DNA of 64,000 nucleotides. Origin: Flammeovirgaceae bacterium (lineage in GTDB: Bacteria; Bacteroidota; Bacteroidia; Cytophagales; Cyclobacteriaceae). The stretch is taken from positions 1 through 64,000 of the forward strand of contig CP054185.1 in assembly GCA_015180985.1 (NCBI GenBank), in the 5' to 3' direction. Below, piece after piece: positions 40,068 to 49,955 of the stretch. Every line of letters starts with the position of its first letter. Position 1 is the first letter of the stretch. Below the pieces are notes generated by a model. That model was not told the origin of the DNA. It worked only from the letters and a program-made list of their open reading frames with translations, and did not search any database. A program made the translations under genes and the position numbers.

Positions 40068-40703
40068 ATGACCAAATCCGAAAAAGTAAACGACATCCTC
40101 CGCCTGCTGGATACGTATGTTCCTGACGTTCCTGTACCGTTGCACCACAACGATGCCTACACCTTATTGATTTCTGTTTTGCTTTCAGCCCAATGCACCG
40201 ATGAACGCGTAAACAAAACAACACCTCATCTTTTTAAACTTGCCGATAATCCATTCGATATGATGAAGCTATCGGTGGAAGAGATCCGGGAAATCATCAA
40301 GCCCTGCGGGTTGTCGCCCATGAAATCGAAAGGCATTGCCGGGCTGTCAAAAATACTGGTGGAAAAATACAACGGCCGCGTACCCGACACCTTTGAAGAA
40401 CTGGAGGCATTGCCGGGCGTTGGGCACAAAACCGCCTCCGTAGTGATGACGCAATGGTTCGGAAAACCAGCCTTCCCGGTAGATACGCACATCCATCGGC
40501 TGGCCTACCGCTGGGGGCTTTCCAGCGGAAAAAGCGTAGAACAAACCGAGAAAGACCTGAAACGACTCATTCCGGAAAAAAAGTGGAACAAGGCTCACCT
40601 GCAAATCATCTATTTCGGGCGCCAATACTGCCCGGCACGGGGCCATACTTGGAGGGAATGCCCCATCTGTTCAAAATACCTGCGCAAAGAACTTCGTGAC
40701 TGA
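40068..40703 (+). CDS. nth: endonuclease III with incomplete Fe-S cysteine set
   Basis: A 211-residue endonuclease III: helix-hairpin-helix LPGVGHKTASVV with the catalytic Lys, and the catalytic Asp in VDTHIHRL. It removes oxidised pyrimidines and cleaves the abasic site. The C-terminal [4Fe-4S] loop should carry four Cys (C-x6-C-x2-C-x5-C). Here I find Cys188, Cys198 and Cys201 and no fourth Cys, so the cluster may be altered or absent. The ATG at 40068 gives the usual N-terminus. The upstream frame from 40011 runs through the hairpin repeat. Confidence 0.9.
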   Translation: MTKSEKVNDILRLLDTYVPDVPVPLHHNDAYTLLISVLLSAQCTDERVNKTTPHLFKLADNPFDMMKLSVEEIREIIKPCGLSPMKSKGIAGLSKILVEKYNGRVPDTFEELEALPGVGHKTASVVMTQWFGKPAFPVDTHIHRLAYRWGLSSGKSVEQTEKDLKRLIPEKKWNKAHLQIIYFGRQYCPARGHTWRECPICSKYLRKELRD

Positions 40704-40729
40704 ATGGGTTCACTATTTTTACGCCTGCC

Positions 40730-41647
40730 ATGAATGACCTCCGCATCATCTTTATGGGCACACCCGAGTTTGCCGTGCCCAGCCTGGAAATACTGCTTGA
40801 AAATAAATTCAATGTAGTGGCGGTGGTTACGGCACCCGATAAACCCCAGGGGCGTGGGCAAAAAATTACAGGTTCACCGGTAAAGGAATGCGCTTTGCGG
40901 CACAACATTCCCGTGCTTCAGCCCGCTAACCTCAAATCACCAGCTTTCATTGAAGAACTGAAAAGTTACCATGCCAACCTGCAGGCAGTTGTGGCCTTTC
41001 GGATGTTGCCCGAAGTGGTTTGGGCGATGCCAAAACTTGGAACATTTAACCTGCATGCCTCCCTCCTTCCTCAATATCGCGGAGCCGCACCCATTAACTG
41101 GGCCATCATCAATGGCGAAAAAGAAACCGGGGTTACCACGTTTTTCCTGAAACATGAAATTGATACCGGCAGCATCATCTACCAGGAAAAAGAACCCATT
41201 TATGATACCGATGATGCCGGCTCGTTGTATGAGCGCTTAAAAATTAAAGGAGCAACACTGGTTTTAAAAACTGTTCAGGCCATTCAGTCGGGTAACTACC
41301 CTTCACTACCGCAGGATGAATCGGCTACCATTAAACACGCTCCTAAAATTTTTAAAGAAACCTGCCGGATAAACTGGCACCTGCCCGCCCAACAGATTTA
41401 CAATTTTGTACGCGGACTTAGTCCGTACCCGGCAGCCTGGACAGTTCTCAACGATAAAGCGTATAAAATCTTAAAAACTGAGGTTTTACAAAAGCAACTT
41501 GGGGTAGATGCCGGAGGAATTGAGACCGACAACAAAACCTATCTTTATATCCAAACTTCCAACGGTTGCATTTCTATTGCTGAACTTCAGCCTGAAGGAA
41601 AAAGAAAAATGAGTATTACAGAATTTTTCAGGGGCAATAAATTATAA
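40730..41647 (+). CDS. fmt: methionyl-tRNA formyltransferase
   Basis: A 305-residue enzyme with [17 protein letters not shown] at the start and the active-site region [21 protein letters not shown] (Asn-His motif). A PITTGVTTF-equivalent follows ([14 protein letters not shown]). It formylates initiator Met-tRNA with 10-formyl-THF. It lies 26 bases after nth and 16 bases before folA, so fmt, folA and perhaps nth form one unit. Normal length. Confidence 0.95.
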   Translation: MNDLRIIFMGTPEFAVPSLEILLENKFNVVAVVTAPDKPQGRGQKITGSPVKECALRHNIPVLQPANLKSPAFIEELKSYHANLQAVVAFRMLPEVVWAMPKLGTFNLHASLLPQYRGAAPINWAIINGEKETGVTTFFLKHEIDTGSIIYQEKEPIYDTDDAGSLYERLKIKGATLVLKTVQAIQSGNYPSLPQDESATIKHAPKIFKETCRINWHLPAQQIYNFVRGLSPYPAAWTVLNDKAYKILKTEVLQKQLGVDAGGIETDNKTYLYIQTSNGCISIAELQPEGKRKMSITEFFRGNKL

Positions 41648-41663
41648 ATACAAGAAACAGAAG

Positions 41664-42167
41664 ATGATTATTTCATTAATAGCCGCATTAACAAAAAACC
41701 GGGTCATCGGTAAAAACAACGACCTGCCCTGGCACTTGCCCGATGATATGAAGTACTTTATGCAAACTACCAAGGGGCACCACGTTATCATGGGCCGTAA
41801 AAATTATCAATCCATACCCGAAAAATTCAGGCCGCTGCCGAACCGCACCAATATTGTTGTAACCCGACAGTCGGAATTTTCAGCGCCCGGTTGTATCGTA
41901 GTGCATTCTGTAGAACAAGGATTGGAAGTGGCACGTAACAACAACGAAACCGAGGTTTTCATTATCGGTGGTTCAGAAATTTACCGCGCTGGTTTTGCTT
42001 ATGCCGAAAAGCTGTACCTCACCGAGATTGACACAACCCTTGAAGGCGATACGTATTTTCCTTTATTTGATAAACAACAGTGGAGAGAGATAGCCCGCAG
42101 GCATCATCCGGCCGATGACCGCCATGCCCATGCTTTTGATTTTGTGGTGTACGAAAAAATTAACTAA
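41664..42167 (+). CDS. folA: dihydrofolate reductase
   Basis: A 167-residue DHFR with the family signature [19 protein letters not shown], the NADPH-binding [11 protein letters not shown] segment, and [10 protein letters not shown]. It regenerates tetrahydrofolate, also the cofactor source for Fmt just upstream. Normal length and catalytic Asp (PDDM) present. It starts 16 bases after fmt, so probably co-transcribed. Confidence 0.95.
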   Translation: MIISLIAALTKNRVIGKNNDLPWHLPDDMKYFMQTTKGHHVIMGRKNYQSIPEKFRPLPNRTNIVVTRQSEFSAPGCIVVHSVEQGLEVARNNNETEVFIIGGSEIYRAGFAYAEKLYLTEIDTTLEGDTYFPLFDKQQWREIARRHHPADDRHAHAFDFVVYEKIN

Positions 42168-42211
42168 CCTTTCATGTAGTACCTTTAAAATAAAAAAGCA
42201 AAGGCTTATTC

Positions 42212-43027
42212 ATGGCAAGCAGATATTTTTCGGATAAAGTAGTATGGCTAACCGGTGCCTCGTCAGGTATTGGTGAAGCATTAGCCTATGAACTTTCACA
42301 AAAGGGCGCTAAACTGATTTTGTCATCGCGCAGAAAAGAGGCCCTCGAAAAAGTAAAAGGCAACTGCCCGGCAGAAGCCCAACCGAATATCCGCATCCTG
42401 CCGCTCGACCTGGCGAAACCATCCACCCTCAGCCTGAGCGTTGAAGCAGCCTTACAACTCTTTGGCCGGGTTGACATCCTGATTAACAACGGAGGTATTT
42501 CCCAGCGAAGCCTGACAAAAGAAACCACCCTTGAGGTTGACCGGCACCTGATGGAGGTTGATTACTTCGGAACGGTTGCCCTGACGAAATACCTTTTACC
42601 GCATTTCCTTCAGCGCAAGTCCGGTCATGTGGTAACCGTTAGCAGCGTGATGGGTAAAATCGGAACACCATACCGATCGGGCTATGCAGCCGCCAAACAT
42701 GCCCTGCACGGCTTTTTCGATTCCCTCAGAGCTGAATTGTGGAGAGAAAGCAAAAATATTCACGTAACCCTGGTTTGCCCCGGATGGATTCGCACCAACA
42801 TCACACTCAATGCCCTTACGGGCGATGGAAGTGCATTGAATAAGATGGACACCACCACCGATCGCGGCATGAAGCCCGATGTATTTGCCAAAAAAATGGT
42901 TCGGGCCATTGAAAAGAAAAAAGAAGAAGTGTACATCGGGGGCGCAAAAGAAAAATTTGCCGTTGTGGTAAAGAGGTACTTTCCGAAAGTTTTTTCACGC
43001 ATCATCCGGACAGCAAAAGTGCGGTAA
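42212..43027 (+). CDS. short-chain dehydrogenase/reductase
   Basis: A 271-residue classical SDR: TGASSGIGEALAYEL cofactor loop, NNGG and the catalytic SSVMGKIGTPYRSGYAAAKHAL segment with Ser, Tyr and Lys. The loop TGASSGIG followed by SSRRKEALEKV (Arg pair) suggests NADPH use. Substrate unknown; these resemble DltE/YohF-type reductases. The stop overlaps the TauE-like start (TAATG), so it is translationally coupled. A gap of 44 bases follows folA. Confidence 0.88.
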   Translation: MASRYFSDKVVWLTGASSGIGEALAYELSQKGAKLILSSRRKEALEKVKGNCPAEAQPNIRILPLDLAKPSTLSLSVEAALQLFGRVDILINNGGISQRSLTKETTLEVDRHLMEVDYFGTVALTKYLLPHFLQRKSGHVVTVSSVMGKIGTPYRSGYAAAKHALHGFFDSLRAELWRESKNIHVTLVCPGWIRTNITLNALTGDGSALNKMDTTTDRGMKPDVFAKKMVRAIEKKKEEVYIGGAKEKFAVVVKRYFPKVFSRIIRTAKVR

Positions 43028-43785
43028 TGGAAATTGATTACCTCACCAACCTGTTCATCATTGTCATCGGATTTATTGCCGGTTTCCTGAACACCGTGGC
43101 CGGTGGTGGCTCGCTGATTAGTTTACCCATCCTTATTTTCCTGGGGCTCCCCGGTTCGGTGGCCAATGCCACAAGCCGTGTGGCAATCCTGGCGCAAAAT
43201 GTTTTTGCCGTTACAGGCTTCAACAGCAAAGGCATTAAACTGCCCATGCCGTACAGCATCTTTCTATGCATTGCCTCTCTCATAGGCGGATTAATCGGTG
43301 CGAAGCTGGCAGTTGACATCCGCGATGCACTGTTTAACCGGATCCTTGCTATCATCATGATCCTGGTAGTGTTGAGCATCGTACTGGAGAAAAAGGTTAA
43401 ATCCGAGCATCGTGCCGAACGGCTTTCAGTCAGGCATCAGGTGTTGGGAACCTTTGCCTTTGTGCTGCTGGGCATTTATGGTGGATTTATCCAGGCTGGC
43501 ATCGGCTTTCTGGTTATTGCTGTGCTCACCAACATCAATCACCTTAGCCTGGTAAAAACCAATTATGTAAAAGTATTTGCAGCCATTGTATATACCGGAG
43601 TTTCGGTGATTGTATTTACACTTGAAAATAAAATCGTGTGGACTACCGGGCTGGTACTGGCCATCGGCCAGGGGTTTGGCGGGTGGTACGCCAGCCGGTG
43701 GAGTGTAGAGAAAGGCGATGTATGGATTAAACGTATTATGATTGTTACCGTTATTGCATTGGCTGTTAAACTCTGGTTTTTCTGA
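43027..43785 (+). CDS. TauE/SafE family sulfite or organic-anion exporter
   Basis: A 252-residue protein with about seven or eight membrane helices and the TauE/SafE repeat (GFIAGFLNTVAGGGSLISLPIL at the N-terminus, and GIYGGFIQAGIGFLVIA in the second half). Family members export sulfite, sulfoacetate or other anions, or import tungstate; the substrate here is unknown. It is coupled at both ends, sharing bases with the SDR stop and the ATP-grasp start (TGATG). Inner membrane. Confidence 0.9.
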   Translation: MEIDYLTNLFIIVIGFIAGFLNTVAGGGSLISLPILIFLGLPGSVANATSRVAILAQNVFAVTGFNSKGIKLPMPYSIFLCIASLIGGLIGAKLAVDIRDALFNRILAIIMILVVLSIVLEKKVKSEHRAERLSVRHQVLGTFAFVLLGIYGGFIQAGIGFLVIAVLTNINHLSLVKTNYVKVFAAIVYTGVSVIVFTLENKIVWTTGLVLAIGQGFGGWYASRWSVEKGDVWIKRIMIVTVIALAVKLWFF

Positions 43786-44681
43786 TGACCGATATAACCT
43801 TACTGACCGACTCGCGCTACGTTAACCCAAAAGAAATTAACTGGTATATTCAGAATATTCTGGATGAAGACCACCTGCTTCGTACAGCATTAAAAAAGCG
43901 CGGCCTGCGTGTAAACAGAACAAACTGGGATAATGCTGATTTTGACTGGACCAGTACCAAGTTTGCCGTATTTCGCACTACGTGGGATTATTTTGATCGT
44001 TTCAATGAATTTTCGCAGTGGCTTGCGTTAACTGCAACCAAAACAAACTTCATTAATCCGGTAGAATTGGTACGCTGGAACATGGATAAACATTACCTGC
44101 GCGATTTAAACAATCAGGGCATTACAATACCTCCAACCATATTTATTGAACCGGGTGATGCTCGTTCACTAACTGAAATTGTCAATGCTTCAGGCTGGAA
44201 AGATTGCATCTTAAAACCCGCTGTTTCAGGAGCGGCACGCCATACCTACCGGCTTAACCTAAAAAACAGTACTGAGCATGAAGCCATCTTCCGCAAATTA
44301 ATTGCCGATGAATCCATGCTCCTGCAACAATTTCAGCAGCCGGTTATTGAAAGAGGCGAAGTAGCTTACATGCTTTTCAACGGCCGGTACAGCCATGCCG
44401 TATTAAAAAAAGCAAAACCCGGTGATTTCAGGGTGCAGGATGATTTTGGCGGTACGATTCACGATTACGAACCTGTACGAAGTGAAATTGAGTTTGTTGA
44501 AAAAGTTGTTGCCAACTGCAATCCAAAGCCTGTTTATGCCCGCGTGGATGTAATTTGGAATAATCAGCAGGAGTTATGCGTATCAGAACTTGAACTGATA
44601 GAGCCGGAACTGTGGCTCAGAAAAAATAACCTGGCCGCTGATCACTTTGCAGAGGCCATAGTACTGGCTATAGATCGATGA
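43785..44681 (+). CDS. ATP-grasp-like ligase of unknown substrate
   Basis: A 298-residue protein with ATP-grasp features: RTTWDYFDRF in the N-terminal domain, ILKPAVSGAARHTY (the usual KP..S.G. loop), a RGEVAYMLFNG strand pair, and ARVDVIWNNQQELCVSELELIEPELWL with the Asp and Glu metal ligands. RimK/glutathione-synthetase-like; related Bacteroidota proteins are annotated only as hypothetical or ATP-grasp. It probably joins a carboxylate to an amine or thiol. Translationally coupled to the TauE-like gene. Last gene of this run. Confidence 0.75.
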   Translation: MTDITLLTDSRYVNPKEINWYIQNILDEDHLLRTALKKRGLRVNRTNWDNADFDWTSTKFAVFRTTWDYFDRFNEFSQWLALTATKTNFINPVELVRWNMDKHYLRDLNNQGITIPPTIFIEPGDARSLTEIVNASGWKDCILKPAVSGAARHTYRLNLKNSTEHEAIFRKLIADESMLLQQFQQPVIERGEVAYMLFNGRYSHAVLKKAKPGDFRVQDDFGGTIHDYEPVRSEIEFVEKVVANCNPKPVYARVDVIWNNQQELCVSELELIEPELWLRKNNLAADHFAEAIVLAIDR

Positions 44682-44733
44682 TTATTCAACAAAAAACGTT
44701 GCCATTTCGTATCTTGAATTCAAACGATAAGGC

Positions 44734-45981
44734 ATGGAGTTATACTACACGTTTTCAATCCTGATTGTACTCTCTGCGTTGTTTTCTTACCTCAACAGCC
44801 GGTACCTGAAACTCCCGCCTGCCATCGGTATTATGCTGCTGGCCATCATTACCTCACTCAGTATGGTGGCCGTGGGCAAATCCCATCCCCAGTTTTCAGC
44901 CTGGATTTCCGATTTGATTGCAAGCGTTGATTTTCCTTCGGTGCTCATGGGCGCCATGCTTAACTTTCTGCTCTTCGCAGGGGCCATCCACATCAGCATG
45001 GCCGACCTGCAAAAACAAAAAACGCCCATCCTTATTCTTTCAACGGTTGGCGTAATCCTCTCTACATTCATTGTTGGTTCGTTGCTTTACGTTATCCTGT
45101 TGGCATTGGGGTTAATCGTTCCGCTTATTCAATGCCTGGTGTTTGGGGCACTCATCTCCCCTACTGATCCGCTGGCTGTTATTGCCATTCTGAAAAAAGC
45201 CGGTTTAGGCAAAACACTGGAGGTAAAGATCTCCGGAGAATCACTCTTCAATGACGGTGTAGCCGTGCTGCTGTTTGCCATCCTGCTGCAACTGGCGCAA
45301 GGCAGCGAAGTAGATATTACGTTTAAACATATTGCAGGCTTGTTTGTACAAGAGGCCATTGGCGGGCTGGCCATCGGATTTCTGTTGGGCTATATCGGTT
45401 CGCAAGGCATCAAGCGCATTAACGATTATCAGGTAACTGTTTTAATTACGGTTGCCATTGTTATGGGTGGGTACCTTATCACCCGCTTCCTGCATATTTC
45501 CAGTCCGCTTACCATGGCGGCTGCAGGCCTTGTAATCGGCAATTATGGTAAAGCCAAAGCCATGTCGGCTCTTGATAAAGATTACCTGGATAAATTCTGG
45601 GAGATGATTGATGAAATCCTGAATGCCATTCTGTTTCTGATCATCGGCTTCGAAATCCTGCTTATCCCCGACATCCGGCAATACTGGCTGATTGGGTGTT
45701 TAAGTATAGGCATTGTATTGCTTGGCCGCTTGCTTTCCATCTGGTTGCCTGCCCGGCTTATTCCAGGCCTCGAAAGATTTGATTCCAAAACGCTGACTAT
45801 TCTGGTATGGGGCGGCCTGCGGGGCGGTGTATCGGTTGCGCTGGCCCTAACCATTGACCCTCATCTGAATCAGAATTTATTTCTCTCAGCAACATATTAT
45901 GTGGTTGTGTTTTCAATACTCGTGCAGGGTCTTAGCATCGGCAAGCTCATCAGTTTGATGAATTCCCGTAAGAAGGGCTGA
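44734..45981 (+). CDS. Na+/H+ antiporter, CPA1 family
   Basis: A 415-residue cation:proton antiporter with about 12 helices. The ion-site helix GALISPTDPLAVIAIL and SGESLFNDGVAVLLFA contain the Asp pair used by CPA1/NhaP antiporters (NDG with Asp). GGLRGGVSVALAL is also typical. It exports Na+ and controls pH at the inner membrane. Monocistronic: 52 bases after the ATP-grasp gene and convergent with paaN. Length is normal for the short bacterial NhaP. Confidence 0.9.
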   Translation: MELYYTFSILIVLSALFSYLNSRYLKLPPAIGIMLLAIITSLSMVAVGKSHPQFSAWISDLIASVDFPSVLMGAMLNFLLFAGAIHISMADLQKQKTPILILSTVGVILSTFIVGSLLYVILLALGLIVPLIQCLVFGALISPTDPLAVIAILKKAGLGKTLEVKISGESLFNDGVAVLLFAILLQLAQGSEVDITFKHIAGLFVQEAIGGLAIGFLLGYIGSQGIKRINDYQVTVLITVAIVMGGYLITRFLHISSPLTMAAAGLVIGNYGKAKAMSALDKDYLDKFWEMIDEILNAILFLIIGFEILLIPDIRQYWLIGCLSIGIVLLGRLLSIWLPARLIPGLERFDSKTLTILVWGGLRGGVSVALALTIDPHLNQNLFLSATYYVVVFSILVQGLSIGKLISLMNSRKKG

Positions 45982-45990
45982 TGTACCCCC

Positions 45991-47670
45991 TTAAACAGGC
46001 CTAACAGGTTCGCGATGCCCCACCCAGGTAAACCGTTTAATTACATACTCCGGATTGGTGAATGAGGCGTTGCCGGCCGGGTTACCACCGGTAACATGGA
46101 AATCGCTGAAGCCGGCATTTTGATTCATGTAAATACCCCCGGTAAGATTAAACGAAACCGGTGTAGCCGCAAGCGCCATTGCATCAGCAATTTTTTCGCG
46201 CATCCCGGCATCGGTGGTGTAAGCACCACAACTTATCGCGCCATGCTGTCGTGCCAGTTGCTGAGCCAGCTCAATGGATTGGTCGGTATTTTTTGTTTTG
46301 ATAAGTAAGGCTATTGGTCCGAATAATTCTTTATCAAAAATATCTTTTTTAGATGCATCAATTTCCACCACTACCGGGGTAGTTGTTCGGGCGTTGGTAA
46401 ACACAGGGTTGGCAATGGTTCTTGATTTTAACCATACTTTGCCCGGAAGCTTTTCTGCTTCGGCTACCCTATCGCAGGTTTTTTTATTCTGCACTGTGCC
46501 CAGTACAAACGGGCCGGCTTTCGGATTATCCACCAGACTATTTACATTGTCCACAACCTTTTGAGCAAACTCATCAAAGCGTATAGTCCCGTTTGGCGTT
46601 TTAATTCCGCTTTCGGGTATAAAAAAATTCTGGGGTGCCGTACACATTTGTCCGCTGTACAGCGAGACTGAAAAGGCCAGGTTAGCTGCTACCTTGTCGG
46701 CATCTTCAACGGAATCAATGATTACCGAGTTTACACCCGTTTTTTCGGTAAAGGTTGTTTTACCGGGCAGCGTTTCCAGGTAATTACCAAATGCGGAGTT
46801 GCCGGTAAAGTCAATCAATTTTACATCCGGGTGTTCAGCCAATTCCTTCGTAATCATTTTTGAAAACGTATCGGGGGCCAGCTGGCAGATGTTTGTATCG
46901 AGATTATTTTCTTTCAAAACGTTTTGAATCTCAGCAATCACAATGGCAATAGGCAGAATGGCCCCCGGGTGCGGTTTAACAATTACGGGGTTTCCGGTAA
47001 TCAAACTGGCATAAAGGCCCGGTACGGTATTCCATGTCGGAAAGGTAGAGCAACCAATTACCAACGAAATTCCTTTTGGTACGGCACGCCACTCTTTGTT
47101 AAGTTGAATGTTGAATTTACCCATAGGCTTATCCCACAATGCCGCTGCCGGAAAGCGGTTCAACTCTTCGTAACCGGCTGCAATGGCTTCCAGTGCGCGA
47201 TCGGCTGCATGGGGCCCCGATGCCTGAAAGGCCATCATATACCCCTGGCCGGTGGTGTGCATAGTGGCGTAGGCTATCTCAAAGAAGCGGGACTTCACAC
47301 GTTCCAATGATTCAATTAAAATCCCGGCACGATCCTGTACGCTTACTTTGCGCCAAACATGATAAGCCTTAGTTGCCCGGTCAATTAATGTATTGCTTGA
47401 GAACGATGGGTAAGAAATACCAAGCGGCTCCTGCGTATAAGGCGACTCTTCCTGCCCTATCCAGTTTTCGGGATTATCCTGCTTTAGTTCTTCAAACTTC
47501 TTGCCCAGCCAGCTTTTGAATTTTGCCTGGCCGTCTGCATCAGCAGTCTCTCCGTAAACAGCCGGTGCAGGGTGTTCAGGATAAGCGGCAAAGAACGTGC
47601 GGTTGTGAAGGGCCTCAATGGCTTTTGCCAGAAGTAACTTATGCTTTTCAAATAGCGTCATGTTGATCAT
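45991..47670 (-). CDS. paaN: PaaN-like aldehyde dehydrogenase family protein
   Basis: A 559-residue aldehyde-dehydrogenase-fold protein of the PaaN type. The catalytic Cys lies in YSGQMCTAPQNFF, with the general NAD-binding region near FTGNSAFG and the C-terminal VGHREPVRPV typical of this group. PaaN is linked with phenylacetate degradation, but no other paa gene is present in the window, so the role here may differ. It overlaps the DUF4197 gene by one base. Confidence 0.85.
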   Translation of the reverse strand: MINMTLFEKHKLLLAKAIEALHNRTFFAAYPEHPAPAVYGETADADGQAKFKSWLGKKFEELKQDNPENWIGQEESPYTQEPLGISYPSFSSNTLIDRATKAYHVWRKVSVQDRAGILIESLERVKSRFFEIAYATMHTTGQGYMMAFQASGPHAADRALEAIAAGYEELNRFPAAALWDKPMGKFNIQLNKEWRAVPKGISLVIGCSTFPTWNTVPGLYASLITGNPVIVKPHPGAILPIAIVIAEIQNVLKENNLDTNICQLAPDTFSKMITKELAEHPDVKLIDFTGNSAFGNYLETLPGKTTFTEKTGVNSVIIDSVEDADKVAANLAFSVSLYSGQMCTAPQNFFIPESGIKTPNGTIRFDEFAQKVVDNVNSLVDNPKAGPFVLGTVQNKKTCDRVAEAEKLPGKVWLKSRTIANPVFTNARTTTPVVVEIDASKKDIFDKELFGPIALLIKTKNTDQSIELAQQLARQHGAISCGAYTTDAGMREKIADAMALAATPVSFNLTGGIYMNQNAGFSDFHVTGGNPAGNASFTNPEYVIKRFTWVGHREPVRPV

Positions 47671-48386
47671 TATTTATTATACCCAAAAACTTTCTTCAGC
47701 AAATCGGTTGTACGTGCCACTGGATCTTCGCGTATGCTTTTTTCTTCTTTAGCAATCATCAGGAACAAACCGTCAATGGCTTTATTAGTGGCATAGTCAT
47801 CGAGATTGGGATTTACCTTTTCAACCGTTGGAATTTTATTGTACCGCGTTACCAGGTCGCTGTAATATTTGGTGGCATTTACTTTGTTCAATGAGTTTTG
47901 AATAACGGGCTTAAACTTTTCTACTAACTGGGCCGATGTGGTGCGCTTCAGGTACTGGGTGGCTGCGTCCTGATCGCCTTTCAAAATTCCCCAGGCATCC
48001 TCAATCGTCATGGATTTAATGGCACTGATGAAAATCGGCTTGGCTTCCTTGGCGGCATCTTCTGCACCCCGGTTGAGCGTCATAATAAATTTATCCACTT
48101 CACCACCCAGGCCGATGTCACGAAGTGTGTTCTCCACTTTTTTAACATCGGGCGGAAAGGGGATTTTTATTTCCGGGTTTTTGAAATAGCCATCCAATTG
48201 TGAAACCAGATCCGATCCCTTTGATATACCATTGATCAGCGCTTCCTTCAACCCTTCCGCTACTTCGGCAGTTGTGAGTGGTTTTTCACCACCGATGGAT
48301 TTATTCAAATCGCCAAGCGCCTGGTTAAGTTGGGTGGTGGTGCAGGAAAGAGAAAATAAAAGAATAGCCACGCTAATTCGGTTCAT
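47670..48386 (-). CDS. DUF4197 lipoprotein
   Basis: A 238-residue lipoprotein (LSC lipobox near Cys15) and a helical DUF4197 domain (LTTAEVAEGLKEALINGISKG, then KIPFPPDVKKVENTLRDIG, then WGILKGDQDAATQYLK). Function is unknown. DUF4197 proteins are periplasmic or outer-membrane lipoproteins of Proteobacteria and Bacteroidota. Coupled with paaN by one-base overlap, so probably co-transcribed. Confidence 0.85.
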   Translation of the reverse strand: MNRISVAILLFSLSCTTTQLNQALGDLNKSIGGEKPLTTAEVAEGLKEALINGISKGSDLVSQLDGYFKNPEIKIPFPPDVKKVENTLRDIGLGGEVDKFIMTLNRGAEDAAKEAKPIFISAIKSMTIEDAWGILKGDQDAATQYLKRTTSAQLVEKFKPVIQNSLNKVNATKYYSDLVTRYNKIPTVEKVNPNLDDYATNKAIDGLFLMIAKEEKSIREDPVARTTDLLKKVFGYNK

Positions 48387-48492
48387 ATCCTTTGATTGAG
48401 GGGCCTAAATTACCGAACATTCACTAAAACCCAGTATGTAAAATTTTCAAAATCCTAAGGTATTTAATTTATTGCATCTTAGGGCCATTAAA

Positions 48493-49740
48493 ATGAAACC
48501 CATCCTAGCTGAAATACTGGCCATTGGCGATGAACTGCTCATCGGGCAAACGCTGGATACCAACTCGCACTGGATTAGCGGAGAGTTGGATAAGGCTGGT
48601 ATAAAAACCATCCGCAGAACAACCGTTGGCGATACAGAAACTGAAATTCTTACAGTTTTTGCCGAAGCCGAACAACGTGCCGACATTGTACTGATTACCG
48701 GTGGTCTGGGCCCCACCAGCGATGACCTGACCAAACCCTGCCTGGCGAAATATTTTAACTGTGAAATCAAAATTCATGAAGAGGCCCTGGCCGAAGTAAC
48801 CGAGTTTTTTAAAAGCCGCGGCCGTGAACTTACCGAAACCAACCGGCAGCAGGCAGCGCTGCCCGTGTGCTGCGAAAAAATTACCAACGCCATCGGCACC
48901 GCACCGGGCATGTGGTTTGAAAGAAACCGGAAGGTTTTTGTTTCCATGCCGGGCGTACCCCACGAGATGAAAAGAATGATGCAGGAAACGGTCATTCCGA
49001 AACTTCAAAAAACGTTTACCCTTCCGGTAATCCTGCATCGCATCATCCGCACGGCCGGCATTGGCGAATCTTTTCTGGCCGATAAAATTGCCGGGTGGGA
49101 GAAAGCGCTTCCGCCAAACATGAAACTCGCTTTCCTGCCCGGATTAGGGGAAGTAAAACTAAGGTTAACAGCCTTTGGTAACTCCAGCGAACACCTTCAG
49201 CAACAAATGGATGAGCATATTGAACAGTTGAAACCCCTGATAGGGAATTTTATTTATGCATTTGAAGATGTGGAGTTGGAACAGGTTATCGGTCAACTGC
49301 TTCGCGACCGCAAACTTACATTAGCTATAGCCGAAAGTTGCACAGGCGGTTACCTCTCGCACCTGATCACCACCATACCCGGAAGTTCCGATTATTTTAT
49401 GGGAAGCATGATCCCTTACGCGTATGATATTAAAATGCGGCAACTGGGTGTGAAGCCCGAAACGCTTGAACGGTATGGGGCAGTAAGCGAACCGACCATT
49501 GTTGAAATGGCCAACATCGTGCGGGCAAAATTCAATACCGATATTGGCGTAGCCACCAGCGGCATTGCCGGACCCGGTGGTGCAACTCCCGAAAAACCGG
49601 TAGGCACTGTTTGGATAGCCTACTCCGACAAACACCAAACTGTAACCCGCAAACTACAACTTTCGAAAGACCGGATACTGAACATTAAACTGGCTTCCAC
49701 AGCGGTGCTGAATCTTATCCGGCTAAGCATGCCGAAATAA
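48493..49740 (+). CDS. cinA: CinA, competence/damage-inducible nicotinamide-nucleotide amidase
   Basis: A 415-residue CinA: N-terminal MoCF/COG1058 domain (EILAIGDELLIGQTLDTNSHW, then TGGLGPTSDDLTKPCLA) and a C-terminal amidohydrolase domain with AESCTGGYLSHLIT and TSGIAGPGGATPEKPVGTVW. The C-terminal domain deamidates nicotinamide mononucleotide in the pyridine nucleotide cycle. The ATG at 48493 starts the motif at the usual distance. Convergent neighbours are on the other strand upstream; a 215-bp gap follows. Confidence 0.93.
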   Translation: MKPILAEILAIGDELLIGQTLDTNSHWISGELDKAGIKTIRRTTVGDTETEILTVFAEAEQRADIVLITGGLGPTSDDLTKPCLAKYFNCEIKIHEEALAEVTEFFKSRGRELTETNRQQAALPVCCEKITNAIGTAPGMWFERNRKVFVSMPGVPHEMKRMMQETVIPKLQKTFTLPVILHRIIRTAGIGESFLADKIAGWEKALPPNMKLAFLPGLGEVKLRLTAFGNSSEHLQQQMDEHIEQLKPLIGNFIYAFEDVELEQVIGQLLRDRKLTLAIAESCTGGYLSHLITTIPGSSDYFMGSMIPYAYDIKMRQLGVKPETLERYGAVSEPTIVEMANIVRAKFNTDIGVATSGIAGPGGATPEKPVGTVWIAYSDKHQTVTRKLQLSKDRILNIKLASTAVLNLIRLSMPK

Positions 49741-49925
49741 TAAGGGACCGGCACCTCCTGCACCAGCCCCTTTATTCAACCAAACCCTCTTAGCCGAATT
49801 CAGTTGCTATGATACCCGAAGGTAATCAGGCTGCGGAGCGTTGAACATGACCCGGATCATGCAAAAGCCCTGATTCTGGTCAACTGGTAAAGCGTTAACC
49901 CGCTTAAGGGTAAGGAAGAAAATAG

Positions 49926-49933
49926 TAACTTTG
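49926..49933 (+). promoter_or_regulatory. putative -7 element TAACTTTG
   Basis: Full match to TAnnTTTG 22 bp before the E2 ATG at 49956. The rest of the 215-bp gap after cinA shows no other recognisable signal to me. Confidence 0.45.
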
Positions 49934-49955
49934 GCCGGTCTTAAACTAACGTAGC

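Noticed and set aside
49741-49955. tRNA or ncRNA in the 215-bp gap after cinA
   Set aside because: No cloverleaf, no CCA-adjacent arms and no structured conserved region could be drawn; only a -7 element near the E2 gene.
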